A DNA stretch of 64,000 bases from Yersinia proxima (GCF_902170785.1 NZ_CABHYG010000016.1:372001-436000); one strand, 5' to 3'; positions 10,304 to 21,747 are shown, counted from the stretch's first letter. Program-made: numbers and translations. The notes: generated from the sequence alone by a model not told the origin.

Positions 10304-11053
10304 TTAAATGCTATCCTGGAATTTTCGCGCCTTGGCCGTTTGCTGTTTTTCCAGTTCAAAAATAGCCCGTTGCAATCCCTTTTCCTGAATGGGGCTTAAA
10401 CGAGAGAATTTAAAACTCAGGCGCTGCACGGTAAGGGTTTCACCTTTGTTATTCACCACTTGTTTATCGATGGCTCGGATAAACTGTAAGTCCAATTTAA
10501 AAATACCAAAACCACATAAATCAACTGACACGTCACGCAGAATGCCACAGTTTTGGACCGGGAACTCACTGCCTTTCACGGCATACACCCCCATCCCGCC
10601 CAACGAAACATCAGCCAGTGTGTATGAGAATTTACTGCCGTCGACAAATTTCCCGGTGCAATAATAGGCGGGCCATTGAGGTATGTTGACCCGGAAATAT
10701 TCCCGACGTTGAATAAAGTAAAGACTGTCAGGAATGGAAGTACTGAAAGCAGGCAAAGATAAATATTGAATTTCTTTCAGCGGGCTGCAGGTAAATTCAA
10801 TTTTTGCGCCTGTCGGCTCGGCAATGATTGTCAGTTGGCTGGCTGCAAGTGCAGCAATGTTCTCATGAGCTACACTGCCAAAATCAAAAATAAATTGATT
10901 CGTCTCAGGAACGACATCCAGAATACGGCTAATAAATTGCCCACGAGCATGAACTATCATCACTGCGGTATCATTCTTCTTTAAGTCACGAAGAATTGCA
11001 CAGATCGCTAATTTATTGGTTTTTACAAAATTCTCTTTAGACGTTTCGCTCAC
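10304..11053 (-). CDS. ycgR: Flagellar brake protein YcgR (PilZ, c-di-GMP receptor)
   Basis: 249 residues with the YcgR_N domain (about residues 15-110) and a C-terminal PilZ domain. Both c-di-GMP-binding elements are present: the RxxxR motif as R117-EYF-R121 and the D/NxSxxG motif as D148-V-S-L-G-G. When c-di-GMP is bound, the family member in enterobacteria docks on the flagellar motor and slows rotation. A sigma-28 promoter with an exact consensus lies 76 bp upstream of the ATG (11129-11155), placing the gene in the late flagellar regulon, as in E. coli and Salmonella. Confidence 0.95.
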   Translation of the reverse strand: MSETSKENFVKTNKLAICAILRDLKKNDTAVMIVHARGQFISRILDVVPETNQFIFDFGSVAHENIAALAASQLTIIAEPTGAKIEFTCSPLKEIQYLSLPAFSTSIPDSLYFIQRREYFRVNIPQWPAYYCTGKFVDGSKFSYTLADVSLGGMGVYAVKGSEFPVQNCGILRDVSVDLCGFGIFKLDLQFIRAIDKQVVNNKGETLTVQRLSFKFSRLSPIQEKGLQRAIFELEKQQTAKARKFQDSI

Positions 11054-11128
11054 CAGCCATCCCCATCTTTAATTTATTGCTCTGGCTACCCAGATTATTA
11101 TTAATAAGCATATAAATATCAGACATCG

Positions 11129-11155
11129 TTATCGGCATATTTTGGCGAAACTTTA
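11129..11155 (-). promoter_or_regulatory. FliA (sigma-28) promoter of ycgR
   Basis: On the minus strand the -35 element is TAAA and the -10 element is GCCGATAA, separated by exactly 15 bases. This matches the flagellar class 3 consensus TAAA-N15-GCCGATAA at every defined position and lies 76 bp upstream of the ycgR ATG. Confidence 0.9.
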
Positions 11156-11200
11156 GTTATTATCTTACAAAGTAAAACGTAAGTCTCTGGTGTTGGCCAC

Positions 11201-11230
11201 ACCGTTACAGCCTAAATAGACCGTAACGGT
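11201..11230. other. Hairpin downstream of the GH4 gene
   Basis: ACCGTTAC and GTAACGGT form an 8-bp perfect stem with a 14-base loop. It lies between the end of the alpha-glucoside operon and the ycgR promoter. It has an ATTTT run only on the plus side, so it is not a classical terminator for the leftward operon. Confidence 0.45.
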
Positions 11231-11242
11231 ATTTTGTCAGAG

Positions 11243-12565
<1,323 letters not shown>

Positions 12566-12576
12566 CTAAAAACTCC

Positions 12577-14121
12577 TTAATTCATCAACTCAGCAAACTG
12601 TTCATAAATATGCGTCACATTGTTGCCAACAATCACCTGCACATCATTGCCATTTTTATAAACCTCAATCGCGGAATAGGCTTTGAATGCAGTGCTGGGC
12701 TGAACCCGGCTAATGTCCTTTACCACTAATCTCAAACGAGTAAAGCAGTGGGTATAACTCGCAATATTATCTTTCCCACCTGCGGCTTCTAAATAAGCAC
12801 TGGCACGCTGTTGGAACTCATTACCCTGATTTTCGCCTTTCTGTTTATAATCTTGTTTTGAATAAAGTTTGAGATCGCTATCTTCACGCCCTAAGGTTTT
12901 GAAATTAAATTTTAGAATCAAAATACGGAATATCAGGAAATAGATACCACTGAAAATAAGGCCAACAATAATTTGCGTAATCATGACATTGGCGTGGTTA
13001 CTGAACATCGGTATCCAGTTTTGTGTTGCCCACTCAAGTATTCCAGAACCAAAGTTCCCCACCACACCCAGGCTATACATCACCACGGTCATGGTGGCAG
13101 AAAGCATGGCATGGACTACAAATAACGCCGGAGCAATAAACAGGAAGGTAAAGTCCAGCGGCTCAGTAATGCCGATAAACATACTGGTAATGGTTGCTGG
13201 GATCAGTAACCCCGCTACCTTGGCTTTATTTTCTGGTTTTGCCGTACTGTATATTGCCAACGCCATTCCCAAACCACCAAATACCGCCCCATTGCCCTGC
13301 ATGGCAAAACCGCCAGCTGGGAATAGCTGTTTTAAAGGTTCAGTCGATTGGCTAAATTCTTGCAAATGGGTTAGCCAATACAGTGTAGTACCACCAGGTA
13401 CAGCGACATCAGTATATTGGAAAGGACTATAAACAAAGTGATGCAGGCCCGTAGGCAATAAGATTTTTTCCAGGAAGATATAACACCAGATACCAAAATT
13501 ACCGGCATGTAAAATGAAACCTTGCAATGAAATCATGCCTAACTGCACTTTTGGCCACAGCATTAATGTTATAAAGGCCAGCGGTAGCATGACAATAAAA
13601 CCAAGAATATTAACGAAGGCTGCGCCCTGGAAGATGCTGATATAGTCAGGTAATTCAGTTGAGTAATAGCGGTTATGTATCCAGGTCACCAGGCTGCCAC
13701 ACAGAATTGCACCAATCACACTGGTATCCAGCGTTTTAATTCCACCAATCATCGCCAGACCACTGGTGCCGCCGGTCTCTTGTGCGAAATTAACCCCCCA
13801 ATGTGCTCCCCAGACTTCACACATTGCCCCAAGGAAAGCATTAAAGGTCAGATAAGTAATTAATGAGACTAAACAGGCAGAGGCTGGTGCTTTATTTGCT
13901 AATTTAATAGGTAAGCCAACAGCAAATAACAATCCCATATTGTTGAATACCGTCCAGCCACCGGATTCAATAATTTTCAATAGTTGGAAAAATAGACCAT
14001 CTGGGCTGGCAAAGGTTGGATTTTGTAGTACCAAAGATAGACCGACTATCATCCCGGCAAAAGGGAAGAGTAGCACCGCACCAAGCATTGCCCCGCCAAA
14101 CCGATTAAACGAACTTAACAT
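12577..14121 (-). CDS. aglA: Alpha-glucoside PTS permease, EIICB (AglA/GlvC type)
   Basis: 514 residues. About residues 1-410 are an EIIC membrane domain of the glucose/glucoside superfamily with roughly ten hydrophobic segments and the conserved stretch GITEPLDFTFLFIAPALFVVHA. The C-terminal EIIB domain carries the phosphorylated Cys in THCFTRLRLVVKD (about residue 459). No EIIA domain is fused, so phosphate should come from the general EIIA-Glc, as in AglA and GlvCB. It imports and phosphorylates an alpha-glucoside, feeding the GH4 hydrolase immediately downstream. The divergent regulator gene and the CRP-like and palindromic sites upstream suggest substrate induction plus catabolite control. 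Confidence 0.9.
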   Translation of the reverse strand: MLSSFNRFGGAMLGAVLLFPFAGMIVGLSLVLQNPTFASPDGLFFQLLKIIESGGWTVFNNMGLLFAVGLPIKLANKAPASACLVSLITYLTFNAFLGAMCEVWGAHWGVNFAQETGGTSGLAMIGGIKTLDTSVIGAILCGSLVTWIHNRYYSTELPDYISIFQGAAFVNILGFIVMLPLAFITLMLWPKVQLGMISLQGFILHAGNFGIWCYIFLEKILLPTGLHHFVYSPFQYTDVAVPGGTTLYWLTHLQEFSQSTEPLKQLFPAGGFAMQGNGAVFGGLGMALAIYSTAKPENKAKVAGLLIPATITSMFIGITEPLDFTFLFIAPALFVVHAMLSATMTVVMYSLGVVGNFGSGILEWATQNWIPMFSNHANVMITQIIVGLIFSGIYFLIFRILILKFNFKTLGREDSDLKLYSKQDYKQKGENQGNEFQQRASAYLEAAGGKDNIASYTHCFTRLRLVVKDISRVQPSTAFKAYSAIEVYKNGNDVQVIVGNNVTHIYEQFAELMN

Positions 14122-14198
14122 GACCGCTTCCCTCTCGAGTATAAACAGTCATCACTCTATGGAATCGGCAGGTTATGATTTGGCGATTGATAAAAATA

Positions 14199-14214
14199 TG
14201 TGATCACGATTGCA
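14199..14214. promoter_or_regulatory. Candidate CRP site in the agl divergent region
   Basis: TGTGATCACGATTGCA: one perfect half-site (TGTGA), six-base spacer, and a second half with three of five matches. Placement about 80 bp upstream of the PTS gene is sensible for catabolite control. Confidence 0.5.
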
Positions 14215-14279
14215 TTAAATCGTCAGTCACACTTGTATATTATTTCCTTCAAAGTTAGACATTTAAGCCATTTTTTATA

Positions 14280-14297
14280 CCGACAAAATTTTATCGG
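14280..14297. promoter_or_regulatory. Candidate operator for the GntR/UTRA regulator
   Basis: CCGACAAAATTTTATCGG is an 18-bp palindrome with one imperfect pair. It lies between the divergent PTS operon and the regulator gene. GntR/HutC-type repressors bind such inverted repeats near their own gene. Its use here is inferred. Confidence 0.55.
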
Positions 14298-14359
14298 CTA
14301 TTTATCAATTAGTTGAAAATACATTCGTGATGAGCATCTCCACCAAAATAGGTATGAAA

Positions 14360-15070
14360 ATGGTATATAAAAATCTAGTCACTAATATTCGAAAGCTAAT
14401 AAATCATCAGGATGTTTCCGTGGGTGATTGCTTACCCTCTGAAATTCAATTAGCTGAACGTTTCGGCGCGTCACGAATGACGGTCAGAAAGGCATTAGAT
14501 GTTTTAATTCAGGATGGCTTATTAGAACGTCAGCAAGGTCGGGGCACCTTTATTATCGGGAAAGACCTTAAACACGATAATAATCATCTGAACAGCTTTA
14601 CTGAACACATGAAAATGCTTGGCAAAACACCCCATACGGAAGTATCTGAATTCAAAATCATCAGAGCTCCGCAGGCTATTGCCAGCCAATTAAATATCCA
14701 ACAAGATGACAAAACATATTATATCAAGCGATTACGCTATGCCGATAAACAGATCATTCAGATAGAAGAAAGTTACTTACCTGTGACTCTGATGCCGGAT
14801 TTAACCTACCACCATCTTGAATCATCAAAGTATGACTTTATTGAAAAACAGGCTAATTACCAAATTGAAGGTTGTCGGCAAACCTTTTTACCGATTGTTG
14901 CCAGTCAGGAATTCGCTTTACAGCTTCATTGTGATCCGCGTACGTTATTGCTGCAACTATTGGCGGTATCGAATACCACGGATGGGGTGATTGTAGATTT
15001 CTCAGTCATTACCTTTAACCCGGTTGATTATAAAATCAGTTATTATCTTAAACGCCATCCACTGGATTAA
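14360..15070 (+). CDS. GntR-family regulator with UTRA sensor domain (agl operon regulator)
   Basis: About 236 residues from the chosen start. The N-terminal winged helix-turn-helix includes LPSEIQLAERFGASRMTVRKALDVLIQDGLLERQQGRGTF, typical GntR/HutC. The remainder (about residues 80-235) is a UTRA ligand-binding domain, the type that senses phosphosugars in TreR and relatives. The likely inducer is a 6-phospho-alpha-glucoside made by the divergent PTS. Start choice: ATG at 14360 has AGGT seven bases upstream; in-frame starts at 14327 (GTG), 14330 and 14354 have poorer sites. The gene is convergent with proA and shares a hairpin terminator with it. Confidence 0.9.
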   Translation: MVYKNLVTNIRKLINHQDVSVGDCLPSEIQLAERFGASRMTVRKALDVLIQDGLLERQQGRGTFIIGKDLKHDNNHLNSFTEHMKMLGKTPHTEVSEFKIIRAPQAIASQLNIQQDDKTYYIKRLRYADKQIIQIEESYLPVTLMPDLTYHHLESSKYDFIEKQANYQIEGCRQTFLPIVASQEFALQLHCDPRTLLLQLLAVSNTTDGVIVDFSVITFNPVDYKISYYLKRHPLD

Positions 15071-15080
15071 ACTTAAAAAT

Positions 15081-15113
15081 AAAGCGACATTGGCGGATGC
15101 CAAATATCGCTTT
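15081..15113. terminator. Bidirectional terminator between regulator gene and proA
   Basis: Outer stem AAAGCGA / TCGCTTT and inner stem ATTGGC / GCCAAT enclose a GGAT loop. It has an A-rich left flank and TTT in the outer stem, and sits between two convergent genes. Confidence 0.75.
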
Positions 15114-15139
15114 ACTGAATAGCGCCGATTCGTAATAAA

Positions 15140-16399
15140 TTAGCTACGAACTAAATCATCGCCGTAACCAATCCACTTATAAGTTGTCAATGCATCCAAC
15201 CCCATTGGGCCACGAGCATGGAGTTTTTGTGTACTGACTGCCACTTCTGCGCCCAAGCCAAACTGCCCACCATCAGTGAAACGCGTGCTGGCATTGACAT
15301 AAACGGCTGATGAATCAACCGCGCGAACAAAATGTTCAGCATTGCCGAGTGAGCGTGTCAAAATAGCATCAGAATGACTGGTGCCATGTTCACGGATATG
15401 GTCGATGGCTGCATTAATGTCAGCCACAATCTCCACATTGAGATCCAGAGATAACCATTCATCATCATAATCAGCGGCTTCTACTGCCACGACCCTGGCT
15501 TTACCTTCTGCCAAAAACGGCATCGCTTGCGGGCTGGCATGCAGTGTGACACCAAACGCATGCATTCTGTCACTCAATACCGGTAGGAAACGCGCGGCAA
15601 TTTCTTGGTGGACAAGCAAGGTTTCCAATGAGTTACATGCACTTGGCCGCTGAATTTTAGCGTTTTCAATCACTAACAAGGCCTTTTCAAAATCAGCGCT
15701 TTCATCGACAAAAGTATGGCAAACACCGATGCCTCCGGTGATAACCGGAATCGTCGATTGCTCACGACACAATTTATGTAAGCCCGCTCCGCCGCGTGGG
15801 ATCAACATGTCGATATAGTTGTCCATCCGCAGTAATTGAGTCACTAACTCACGATCCGGGCTTTCAATCGCCTGCACCGCAGCGGGTGGTAAACCACATT
15901 GCTCCAGCGCTTGCTGGATAACTTTTACTGTTGCCTGATTGGTGTGGTGCGTCTCTTTACCGCCGCGCAAAATAACCGCGTTGCCCGTTTTCAAGCATAA
16001 GCTGGCCACATCAATCGTCACATTAGGGCGTGCTTCATAAATGACACCAATCACTCCCAGCGGGACGCGGCGGCGCTCAAGTTTCAAACCACTGTCGAGT
16101 AAGCTACCGTCAATAACCCGGCCAACAGGGTCATTCAGGCGACATACCTGACGTACATCATTGGCAATGGCGGCTAAACGTGCAGGACTTAGCAGCAATC
16201 TGTCCAGCAGTGCCTCACTCATGCCACTGTCACGGGCAGCCGCCATATCTTGTTCGTTGGCCTGTAAAATGGCCTGACTTTCAGATTCCAACAAATTGGC
16301 AATCACGGCCAAAGCCTGATTTTTCTTTGCCGTACTCAACATTGCCAATTGCCAGGAAGCCTGTTTAGCGGCTTTCCCCATCTGTTCCAGCATGCTCAT
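15140..16399 (-). CDS. proA: Gamma-glutamyl phosphate reductase ProA
   Basis: 419 residues, very close to the E. coli enzyme along its whole length. Key stretches: [22 protein letters not shown], the cofactor-region [11 protein letters not shown], the catalytic Cys in [14 protein letters not shown], and the conserved C-terminus [33 protein letters not shown]. It reduces glutamyl-5-phosphate to glutamate semialdehyde with NADPH, the second step of proline synthesis. It begins 9 bp after proB, forming the standard proBA operon. The start may be the first Met or the third residue Met (MLEQMG, as in E. coli). Confidence 0.97.
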   Translation of the reverse strand: MSMLEQMGKAAKQASWQLAMLSTAKKNQALAVIANLLESESQAILQANEQDMAAARDSGMSEALLDRLLLSPARLAAIANDVRQVCRLNDPVGRVIDGSLLDSGLKLERRRVPLGVIGVIYEARPNVTIDVASLCLKTGNAVILRGGKETHHTNQATVKVIQQALEQCGLPPAAVQAIESPDRELVTQLLRMDNYIDMLIPRGGAGLHKLCREQSTIPVITGGIGVCHTFVDESADFEKALLVIENAKIQRPSACNSLETLLVHQEIAARFLPVLSDRMHAFGVTLHASPQAMPFLAEGKARVVAVEAADYDDEWLSLDLNVEIVADINAAIDHIREHGTSHSDAILTRSLGNAEHFVRAVDSSAVYVNASTRFTDGGQFGLGAEVAVSTQKLHARGPMGLDALTTYKWIGYGDDLVRS

Positions 16400-16408
16400 G
16401 CTTGCTCC

Positions 16409-17512
16409 TTAGCTGACAATCATATCGTCACGATGAACAGCCACCGGGCCATACTCATACCCGAGGATTTCACTGATTTGTTGCGAATGGTGCCCCGCCA
16501 GCATGCGCAAGGCATCACTGTTATAGCGTGACACGCCGTGAGCCAAATCGCGCCCACTGAGATTACGAATACGAATAACTTCGCCGCGAGAGAAGTTCCC
16601 CACCACACTGCGAATGCCTTTTGGTAGCAACGAGCTGCCGCGCTCCATTATCGCGGTTACCGCGCCATCATCGACGGTAATTTCACCGGCTGGTGGTGCA
16701 CCAAAGATCCAGCGTTTGCGGTTTTCCAGTGGTGTTTCCAGCGCGTGGAATCGGGTGCCAACTGGCGTTCCCTCTATTACATCAGCAATGACCCCCATCT
16801 GGCTGCCCGCAGCAATCACCACATCAATACCGGCACGACAAGCGACATCAGCAGCCTGCAATTTTGTCGCCATGCCCCCGGTGCCAAGACCTGAGACACT
16901 GTCGCCCGCAATCCCGCGCAAGGCATCATCAATACCATGCACTTCGCGGATTAATTCAGCCTCTGGATTATTACGTGGATCGGCGGTGTATAACCCAGCC
17001 TGGTCTGTCAGTAGCAGCAACTTATCGGCACCAGCCAGAATCGCCGCCAATGCAGAGAGATTATCGTTATCGCCAACTTTGATTTCAGCAGTGGCAACAG
17101 CATCATTCTCATTGATAACCGGCACTATGCGGTTATCCAGCAAAGCATTCATGGTGTCGCGGGCGTTTAAAAACCGCTCACGATCTTCTAAATCAGCACG
17201 GGTCAGCAACATCTGGCCGATGTGAATGCCATAGATTGAGAACAGTTGTTCCCAAAGCTGAATGAGCCGGCTCTGCCCGACAGCGGCGAGTAATTGCTTT
17301 GAAGCAATAGTGGCGGGTAATTCTGGATAACCCAAGTGTTCACGCCCTGCTGCAATGGCACCAGAGGTGACAATAACAATACGATGACCTTTTGCGTGTT
17401 GCTGGGCGCACTGACGCACCAGTTCAACAATATGGGCACGATTAAGACGACGGGAACCGCCAGTCAGGACACTCGTCCCCAATTTCACAACCAATGTCTG
17501 GCTGCCACTCAT
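16409..17512 (-). CDS. proB: Glutamate 5-kinase ProB
   Basis: 367 residues, the standard length for the two-domain form. The N-terminal amino-acid kinase domain has [10 protein letters not shown] (phosphate binding), [25 protein letters not shown] and [15 protein letters not shown]. The C-terminal PUA domain begins near residue 275 ([13 protein letters not shown]). It phosphorylates glutamate, the committed and proline-inhibited step of proline synthesis. It is first in the proBA operon. In E. coli phoE lies upstream; here crl is the next gene, on the same strand. Confidence 0.97.
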   Translation of the reverse strand: MSGSQTLVVKLGTSVLTGGSRRLNRAHIVELVRQCAQQHAKGHRIVIVTSGAIAAGREHLGYPELPATIASKQLLAAVGQSRLIQLWEQLFSIYGIHIGQMLLTRADLEDRERFLNARDTMNALLDNRIVPVINENDAVATAEIKVGDNDNLSALAAILAGADKLLLLTDQAGLYTADPRNNPEAELIREVHGIDDALRGIAGDSVSGLGTGGMATKLQAADVACRAGIDVVIAAGSQMGVIADVIEGTPVGTRFHALETPLENRKRWIFGAPPAGEITVDDGAVTAIMERGSSLLPKGIRSVVGNFSRGEVIRIRNLSGRDLAHGVSRYNSDALRMLAGHHSQQISEILGYEYGPVAVHRDDMIVS

Positions 17513-17606
17513 AATTTTTCTGCCGTTGGGATGTAAGAATAAAAGAAAGGGTATAGGAGCCTTTTTAACAGGTGGGAGACGTTATGCCAAGCACTTTGCG
17601 GATCAT

Positions 17607-17639
17607 GGCATTGCAGGTTAGGTATAAGCCTGCAATGCC
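17607..17639. other. Long hairpin between crl and proB
   Basis: GGCATTGCAGG and CCTGCAATGCC form a perfect 11-bp stem with an 11-base loop. It lies just downstream of the crl stop on the minus strand and could end the crl message, although no T-run follows. Confidence 0.55.
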
Positions 17640-17657
17640 AGTTAAACAAGTCTATTT

Positions 17658-18059
17658 CTAGGCGGACAGCTTAACGGGTTGTTCGCTAAAATCTTGCGCT
17701 GGCTCCAATCTCATTTCAATGGAAGTCAGCATCTCGGCGAGACGTTTATGAAAACCACGTAATGTAGTCTCCAGTTTCTCTTGTACTTCAGGATCTTTAA
17801 TCTTTTCCGCTTTCCAGTTGCCATCTTTATTAAACAGGCCGAACTGGTAAACATAGGTGAAATGATCAGCCGCGGGTTCCAGCTCTATCCACCACCCCCA
17901 GAACTCACGCTTCTCTGGAGCAAGTTTTACATTGACGCATACAGCCAAGCAATCAAAGAAAAATCGGTCGTTCTGGCACTGCCCTTCACGCAGGTATGGC
18001 CCTAAAGCTGCAAAACGTTTCATAAGTTTGCTTTTAGGATGAGCACTGGTTGACGTCAT
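17658..18059 (-). CDS. crl: Sigma factor-binding protein Crl
   Basis: 133 residues matching the Crl family: N-terminal [30 protein letters not shown] and the conserved [11 protein letters not shown] core. Crl binds RpoS (sigma-S) and promotes its assembly with RNA polymerase, boosting stationary-phase genes. Gene order frsA-crl-proBA matches the E. coli region. It is followed by a strong hairpin. Confidence 0.96.
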   Translation of the reverse strand: MTSTSAHPKSKLMKRFAALGPYLREGQCQNDRFFFDCLAVCVNVKLAPEKREFWGWWIELEPAADHFTYVYQFGLFNKDGNWKAEKIKDPEVQEKLETTLRGFHKRLAEMLTSIEMRLEPAQDFSEQPVKLSA

Positions 18060-18118
18060 TCTTAAATCTCCTTATGTGGACTCACCTTTTTAGCAAACTG
18101 TTAAAAATTAGCAACTCA

Positions 18119-19366
18119 TTAACGCATTTTATCTTCTAACCACTGACTGGTTTGCAATAATGCGCGATGGAAATTGTCATACAGGGGTGTTGATGATATG
18201 GGTAATAATTTGCCATCGGCAGAAGAGGAACAAATAAGTTTGGCTTCCTCTTTTGGGCTAAAAGGGTCGTTTTCCCAGAAACCGGCTAACATCGGGGTTT
18301 GGCAGCGACGGCCTAATAAACCTTGTGTTTTCAAAGAGTAGCGATTCATTTCTGCTCTAAGTATTTCGTCTGCAGCATCCGCCATGCCCAAGCGGCTGGC
18401 CATCACATCCATATACATATCAGGCATTTTGCGCTGGCTATCCGCATTACATAAAAGATGATGCACAATTGGCCCCAGGCATGCCACAGCGCGCACACGT
18501 TGCGGCTCCAGATATCCCAAGCGTACCGCCACATTGGCACCGAAACGAAAACCAAAAACACTGACACGTTGGTGATCAACCCACGGAATATTGGGCAATG
18601 CCTGCAACACTTGTTGATGCAGGAAGCTGGTGTCCTGAGTGAGTTTCCACTTTGATGAAGCCCCAACGGATGGCAGATCGATGGTCAGCATCGCGATCCC
18701 TTTGGGAGCCAGATAGTCGCGGAACAGGCGATGATAATCACTCTGCAAAGTATCCAGACCACCGCACATCAGTACAGTTGGAAATGGCGCACTGCCGATA
18801 GTCGGCATATGCAGGAACCCGGTAAGCGTACCGCCATCAGAAATATCAAAACTGAGTTCTTTCAAGGTGTAAGGTAAATGTTTAGCCGCTTCTTCATATG
18901 CGCGATTAGACAGCACCTCCACTTGCTCGGCCAACTCATCCCCTTTCAGATGCGGATAACCAGCAATGCTGTATAAGTTAGCAGCATTCAACCAATACTG
19001 GCCGGCATTCATTGGGTCAGCTTCTTCCATGGCTTTTTGTTGCCACTGCATCCCCTGATGGGCCCATTCATAAATCCAGTTGCCATTGCGATAACCTACA
19101 ACGGTATCGAGCAGTTCGTTATCGCTGTGTTCCGCTTTAGAGCAAGCAATGCGTGACAATACCTCTTCGATTTCAAGCGGATCGACACCACGCCAGGTCC
19201 AGATTAGGCGGTTGATCATGCGATACCAATGGCTGGTAGTGTCACCATCCAGCGCCGAATGAACATTCGTTGCCTGATTGCAGTGGGCGTGCCGCACTAA
19301 CGTTGAGGTTTCAGGATGCTTAAATTTTGGTTTGAACAGAATTTCAGAAAGGTTGGCTTGTGCCAT
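18119..19366 (-). CDS. frsA: Esterase FrsA (fermentation-respiration switch protein)
   Basis: About 415 residues in the alpha/beta-hydrolase fold. The start at 19366 gives [24 protein letters not shown], closely matching E. coli FrsA (YafA); an upstream in-frame ATG adds only six residues. The oxyanion-region stretch [17 protein letters not shown] and the middle stretch [22 protein letters not shown] are visible. The nucleophile position, usually GxSxG, reads GFRFGAN, so classic Ser-hydrolase catalysis is doubtful. FrsA was described as a partner of EIIA-Glc and its enzymatic role is disputed. It stands in the conserved order gpt-frsA-crl. Confidence 0.93.
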   Translation of the reverse strand: MAQANLSEILFKPKFKHPETSTLVRHAHCNQATNVHSALDGDTTSHWYRMINRLIWTWRGVDPLEIEEVLSRIACSKAEHSDNELLDTVVGYRNGNWIYEWAHQGMQWQQKAMEEADPMNAGQYWLNAANLYSIAGYPHLKGDELAEQVEVLSNRAYEEAAKHLPYTLKELSFDISDGGTLTGFLHMPTIGSAPFPTVLMCGGLDTLQSDYHRLFRDYLAPKGIAMLTIDLPSVGASSKWKLTQDTSFLHQQVLQALPNIPWVDHQRVSVFGFRFGANVAVRLGYLEPQRVRAVACLGPIVHHLLCNADSQRKMPDMYMDVMASRLGMADAADEILRAEMNRYSLKTQGLLGRRCQTPMLAGFWENDPFSPKEEAKLICSSSADGKLLPISSTPLYDNFHRALLQTSQWLEDKMR

Positions 19367-19455
19367 GATAACAATAGCCTCCATAAGCCGTGATTCAAGC
19401 CCGTTAGGGCTGGTCAGATGGGGTCAGTGTACTCATACTGCGGGGAAAATGAAAC

Positions 19456-19473
19456 GCCCGGTCGGCACCGGGC
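19456..19473 (-). terminator. Terminator after gpt
   Basis: GCCCGGT / ACCGGGC stem with a 4-base loop. On the minus strand it is followed by GTTTCATTTT, consistent with termination of gpt. Confidence 0.7.
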
Positions 19474-19490
19474 ATTGAAAGCGAACTAAA

Positions 19491-19949
19491 TTACTTACCG
19501 CTTAATGGGGCAACGAAGGTTACCGCCATATCCCAAGGTTGTTCAATCCAGGTGCCTTGTTCAATATCAACCTCATAATCATCAACCAATGGACGACCAG
19601 CAGGTTTGGCAAAAATGGTAACAAAATGTGCTTTCGGATACATTTCGCGGATAGCCTTTGCTGTGCCGCCAGTATCAACCAGGTCATCAATCACGATAAA
19701 GCCTTCACCATCGCCTTCAGCACGTTTCAGGACTTTAAGCTCACCTTGGTTATCATGGTTATAGCTGGCGATGCAAACGGTGTCTACATAACGAATACCC
19801 AGCTCACGCGCCAGAATACCCGCCGGTACTAAGCCACCACGGCTAACCGCGATGATGCCTTTCCATTGTTCAGCAGGCAATAAACGACTTGCCAATTTGC
19901 GGGCGTGAATTTGCAACATATCCCAGGTAACAACGTATTTTTCGCTCAT
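19491..19949 (-). CDS. gpt: Xanthine-guanine phosphoribosyltransferase Gpt
   Basis: 152 residues, identical in length to E. coli Gpt. The PRPP-binding motif is [18 protein letters not shown], and the N-terminal stretch [23 protein letters not shown] is typical. It converts guanine, xanthine and less efficiently hypoxanthine into their 5'-monophosphates with PRPP, in purine salvage at the inner membrane face. Divergent from pepD, as in E. coli. Confidence 0.97.
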   Translation of the reverse strand: MSEKYVVTWDMLQIHARKLASRLLPAEQWKGIIAVSRGGLVPAGILARELGIRYVDTVCIASYNHDNQGELKVLKRAEGDGEGFIVIDDLVDTGGTAKAIREMYPKAHFVTIFAKPAGRPLVDDYEVDIEQGTWIEQPWDMAVTFVAPLSGK

Positions 19950-20030
19950 AAAGTGTAATCCCAGCCAGTAGAGGAGTGGCTTGCCATGGTTCAGAAGGGG
20001 AAAAAAGGTTGCGCGAGATTATAGAGAGCC

Positions 20031-20060
20031 AGCCGGATAAAAACCAGCAATTATCCGGCT
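20031..20060. other. Perfect hairpin in the gpt-pepD divergent region
   Basis: AGCCGGATAA and TTATCCGGCT form a perfect 10-bp stem with a 10-base loop. Without a T-run and between divergent promoters it is not an obvious terminator; it may be a regulator site or a small repeat. Confidence 0.5.
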
Positions 20061-20256
20061 AATTAATCAGATCAGTTTCAGTTATTGTGCGGCGATACGC
20101 GCGTAATACCAATGAAAGTGATATTCTCAAACTATCTCGCCATCTTGATGGCGGTTTGTCACCACCCTTAAAATCTTTAGTCATCAACCCAATAGCATCT
20201 CTGACATCTCGACTACGAGATTGCCGATATGAGAATGCTGTTACAGGAGACTTACA

Positions 20257-21717
20257 GTGTCTGAACTGTCTCAACTTTCGCCTCAGCCGTTGTGGGATAT
20301 TTTCGCAAAAATCTGCTCTATCCCTCATCCGTCTTACCATGAAGAAGCGCTGGCACAACATATTATGACCTGGGCCAAAGAAAAAGGTCTGCATGCCGAG
20401 CGTGATAAGGTCGGTAATATCCTGCTGCGCAAGCCTGCTACCAAAGGGATGGAGAACCGTAAGCCCGTTGCCCTGCAAGCCCATCTGGATATGGTTCCGC
20501 AGAAGAATAATGATACGGTACATGACTTTACCAAAGATCCTATTCAGCCTTATATCGACGGTGAATGGGTTAAAGCCCGTGGCACCACATTAGGTGCAGA
20601 TAATGGCATTGGTATGGCCTCCGCGCTGGCGGTGCTGTCTGACAATAGCGTCGAGCATGGCCCGTTGGAAGTGCTGCTGACCATGACCGAAGAAGCCGGT
20701 ATGGATGGCGCATTTGGTCTGCAACCTAACTGGTTACAAGCCGATATCTTAATTAATACCGACTCCGAGCAAGAAGGCGAAATCTATATGGGTTGCGCCG
20801 GTGGTATTGATTTTATTACTACTTTAGCCCTAAAGCGCGAAGCCATCCCCGCCGGTTATCAGACGCTAAAACTGACGATTAAGGGCTTGAAGGGCGGTCA
20901 CTCAGGGGCTGATATCCATTTAGGACTAGGTAATGCCAATAAGCTGCTGGCTCGTTTCCTGTTCGATCATGCCAAAGAGTTAGACCTGCGGGTACTGGAT
21001 TTGAATGGCGGCACCCTGCGTAATGCCATCCCACGTGAAGGTTCTGTGACTCTGGCAATTGCCGCAGACAAAGTCGATCAGCTGAAAAGCCTGAGCCAAG
21101 AGTATCTGGCCACCTTGAAAAATGAGCTGGCCGCAGTTGAAAAAAATCTGACTGTACTACTTGAGCCAACATCTACTGATGCAAAAGCGCTGACCAAAGA
21201 GACGCAGCAGCGCCTGATCGCTTTATTGAATGCCACACCAAACGGTGTCATTCGTATGAGTGATGCGGTGAAAGGCGTGGTTGAGACCTCACTGAATGTG
21301 GGTGTAGTGACCATGAATGAAAACGAAGCAGAAATCATTTGCCTGATTCGTTCCCTGATCGACAGCGGTAAAGATTACGTCGTCGGCATGCTGACGGCTA
21401 TTGGTCAGTTGGCTGGCGCTGAAACTTCACCAAAAGGCGGCTACCCTGGCTGGCAGCCAGATCCAAGCTCACCGGTGATGGCGCTGGTGCGGGAAACCTA
21501 CCAAAAGCTGTTTAACAAAACACCTAATATCATGGTGATTCATGCGGGTCTGGAATGTGGTTTGTTCAAGAAACCTTATCCGGATATGGATATGGTGTCG
21601 ATTGGACCAACCATGACTGGGCCACATTCACCGGATGAACAAGTTCATATCGAAAGCGTGGGTCAATATTGGCAATTACTGACGGCGCTGCTAAAAGCGA
21701 TTCCTGAGCGCGCATAA
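20257..21717 (+). CDS. pepD: Cytosolic aminoacyl-histidine dipeptidase (peptidase D)
   Basis: 486 residues, M20 metallopeptidase family. Zinc-site motifs are present in order: LQAHLDMVPQ, TLGADNGIGMA, MTEEAGMDGAFGL and INTDSEQEGEIYMGCAGG; a C-terminal MVIHAGLECGLF also belongs to the metal site. It hydrolyses dipeptides such as carnosine in the cytoplasm. The start codon is GTG at 20257, with CAGGAG seven bases upstream, giving VSELSQLSPQPLWDIF as in E. coli. A strong terminator follows at 21748. Confidence 0.97.
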   Translation: MSELSQLSPQPLWDIFAKICSIPHPSYHEEALAQHIMTWAKEKGLHAERDKVGNILLRKPATKGMENRKPVALQAHLDMVPQKNNDTVHDFTKDPIQPYIDGEWVKARGTTLGADNGIGMASALAVLSDNSVEHGPLEVLLTMTEEAGMDGAFGLQPNWLQADILINTDSEQEGEIYMGCAGGIDFITTLALKREAIPAGYQTLKLTIKGLKGGHSGADIHLGLGNANKLLARFLFDHAKELDLRVLDLNGGTLRNAIPREGSVTLAIAADKVDQLKSLSQEYLATLKNELAAVEKNLTVLLEPTSTDAKALTKETQQRLIALLNATPNGVIRMSDAVKGVVETSLNVGVVTMNENEAEIICLIRSLIDSGKDYVVGMLTAIGQLAGAETSPKGGYPGWQPDPSSPVMALVRETYQKLFNKTPNIMVIHAGLECGLFKKPYPDMDMVSIGPTMTGPHSPDEQVHIESVGQYWQLLTALLKAIPERA

Positions 21718-21747
21718 GCTGCTTTTAATAACTTTTAGTCCAATAAT

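Noticed and set aside
16614-17225. 203-codon open frame antisense to proB
   Set aside because: Shadow of the well-conserved proB frame; no ribosome site or recognisable product.
20059-20523. 154-codon minus-strand frame over the pepD start
   Set aside because: Antisense to pepD and its leader, no ribosome site, odd composition.
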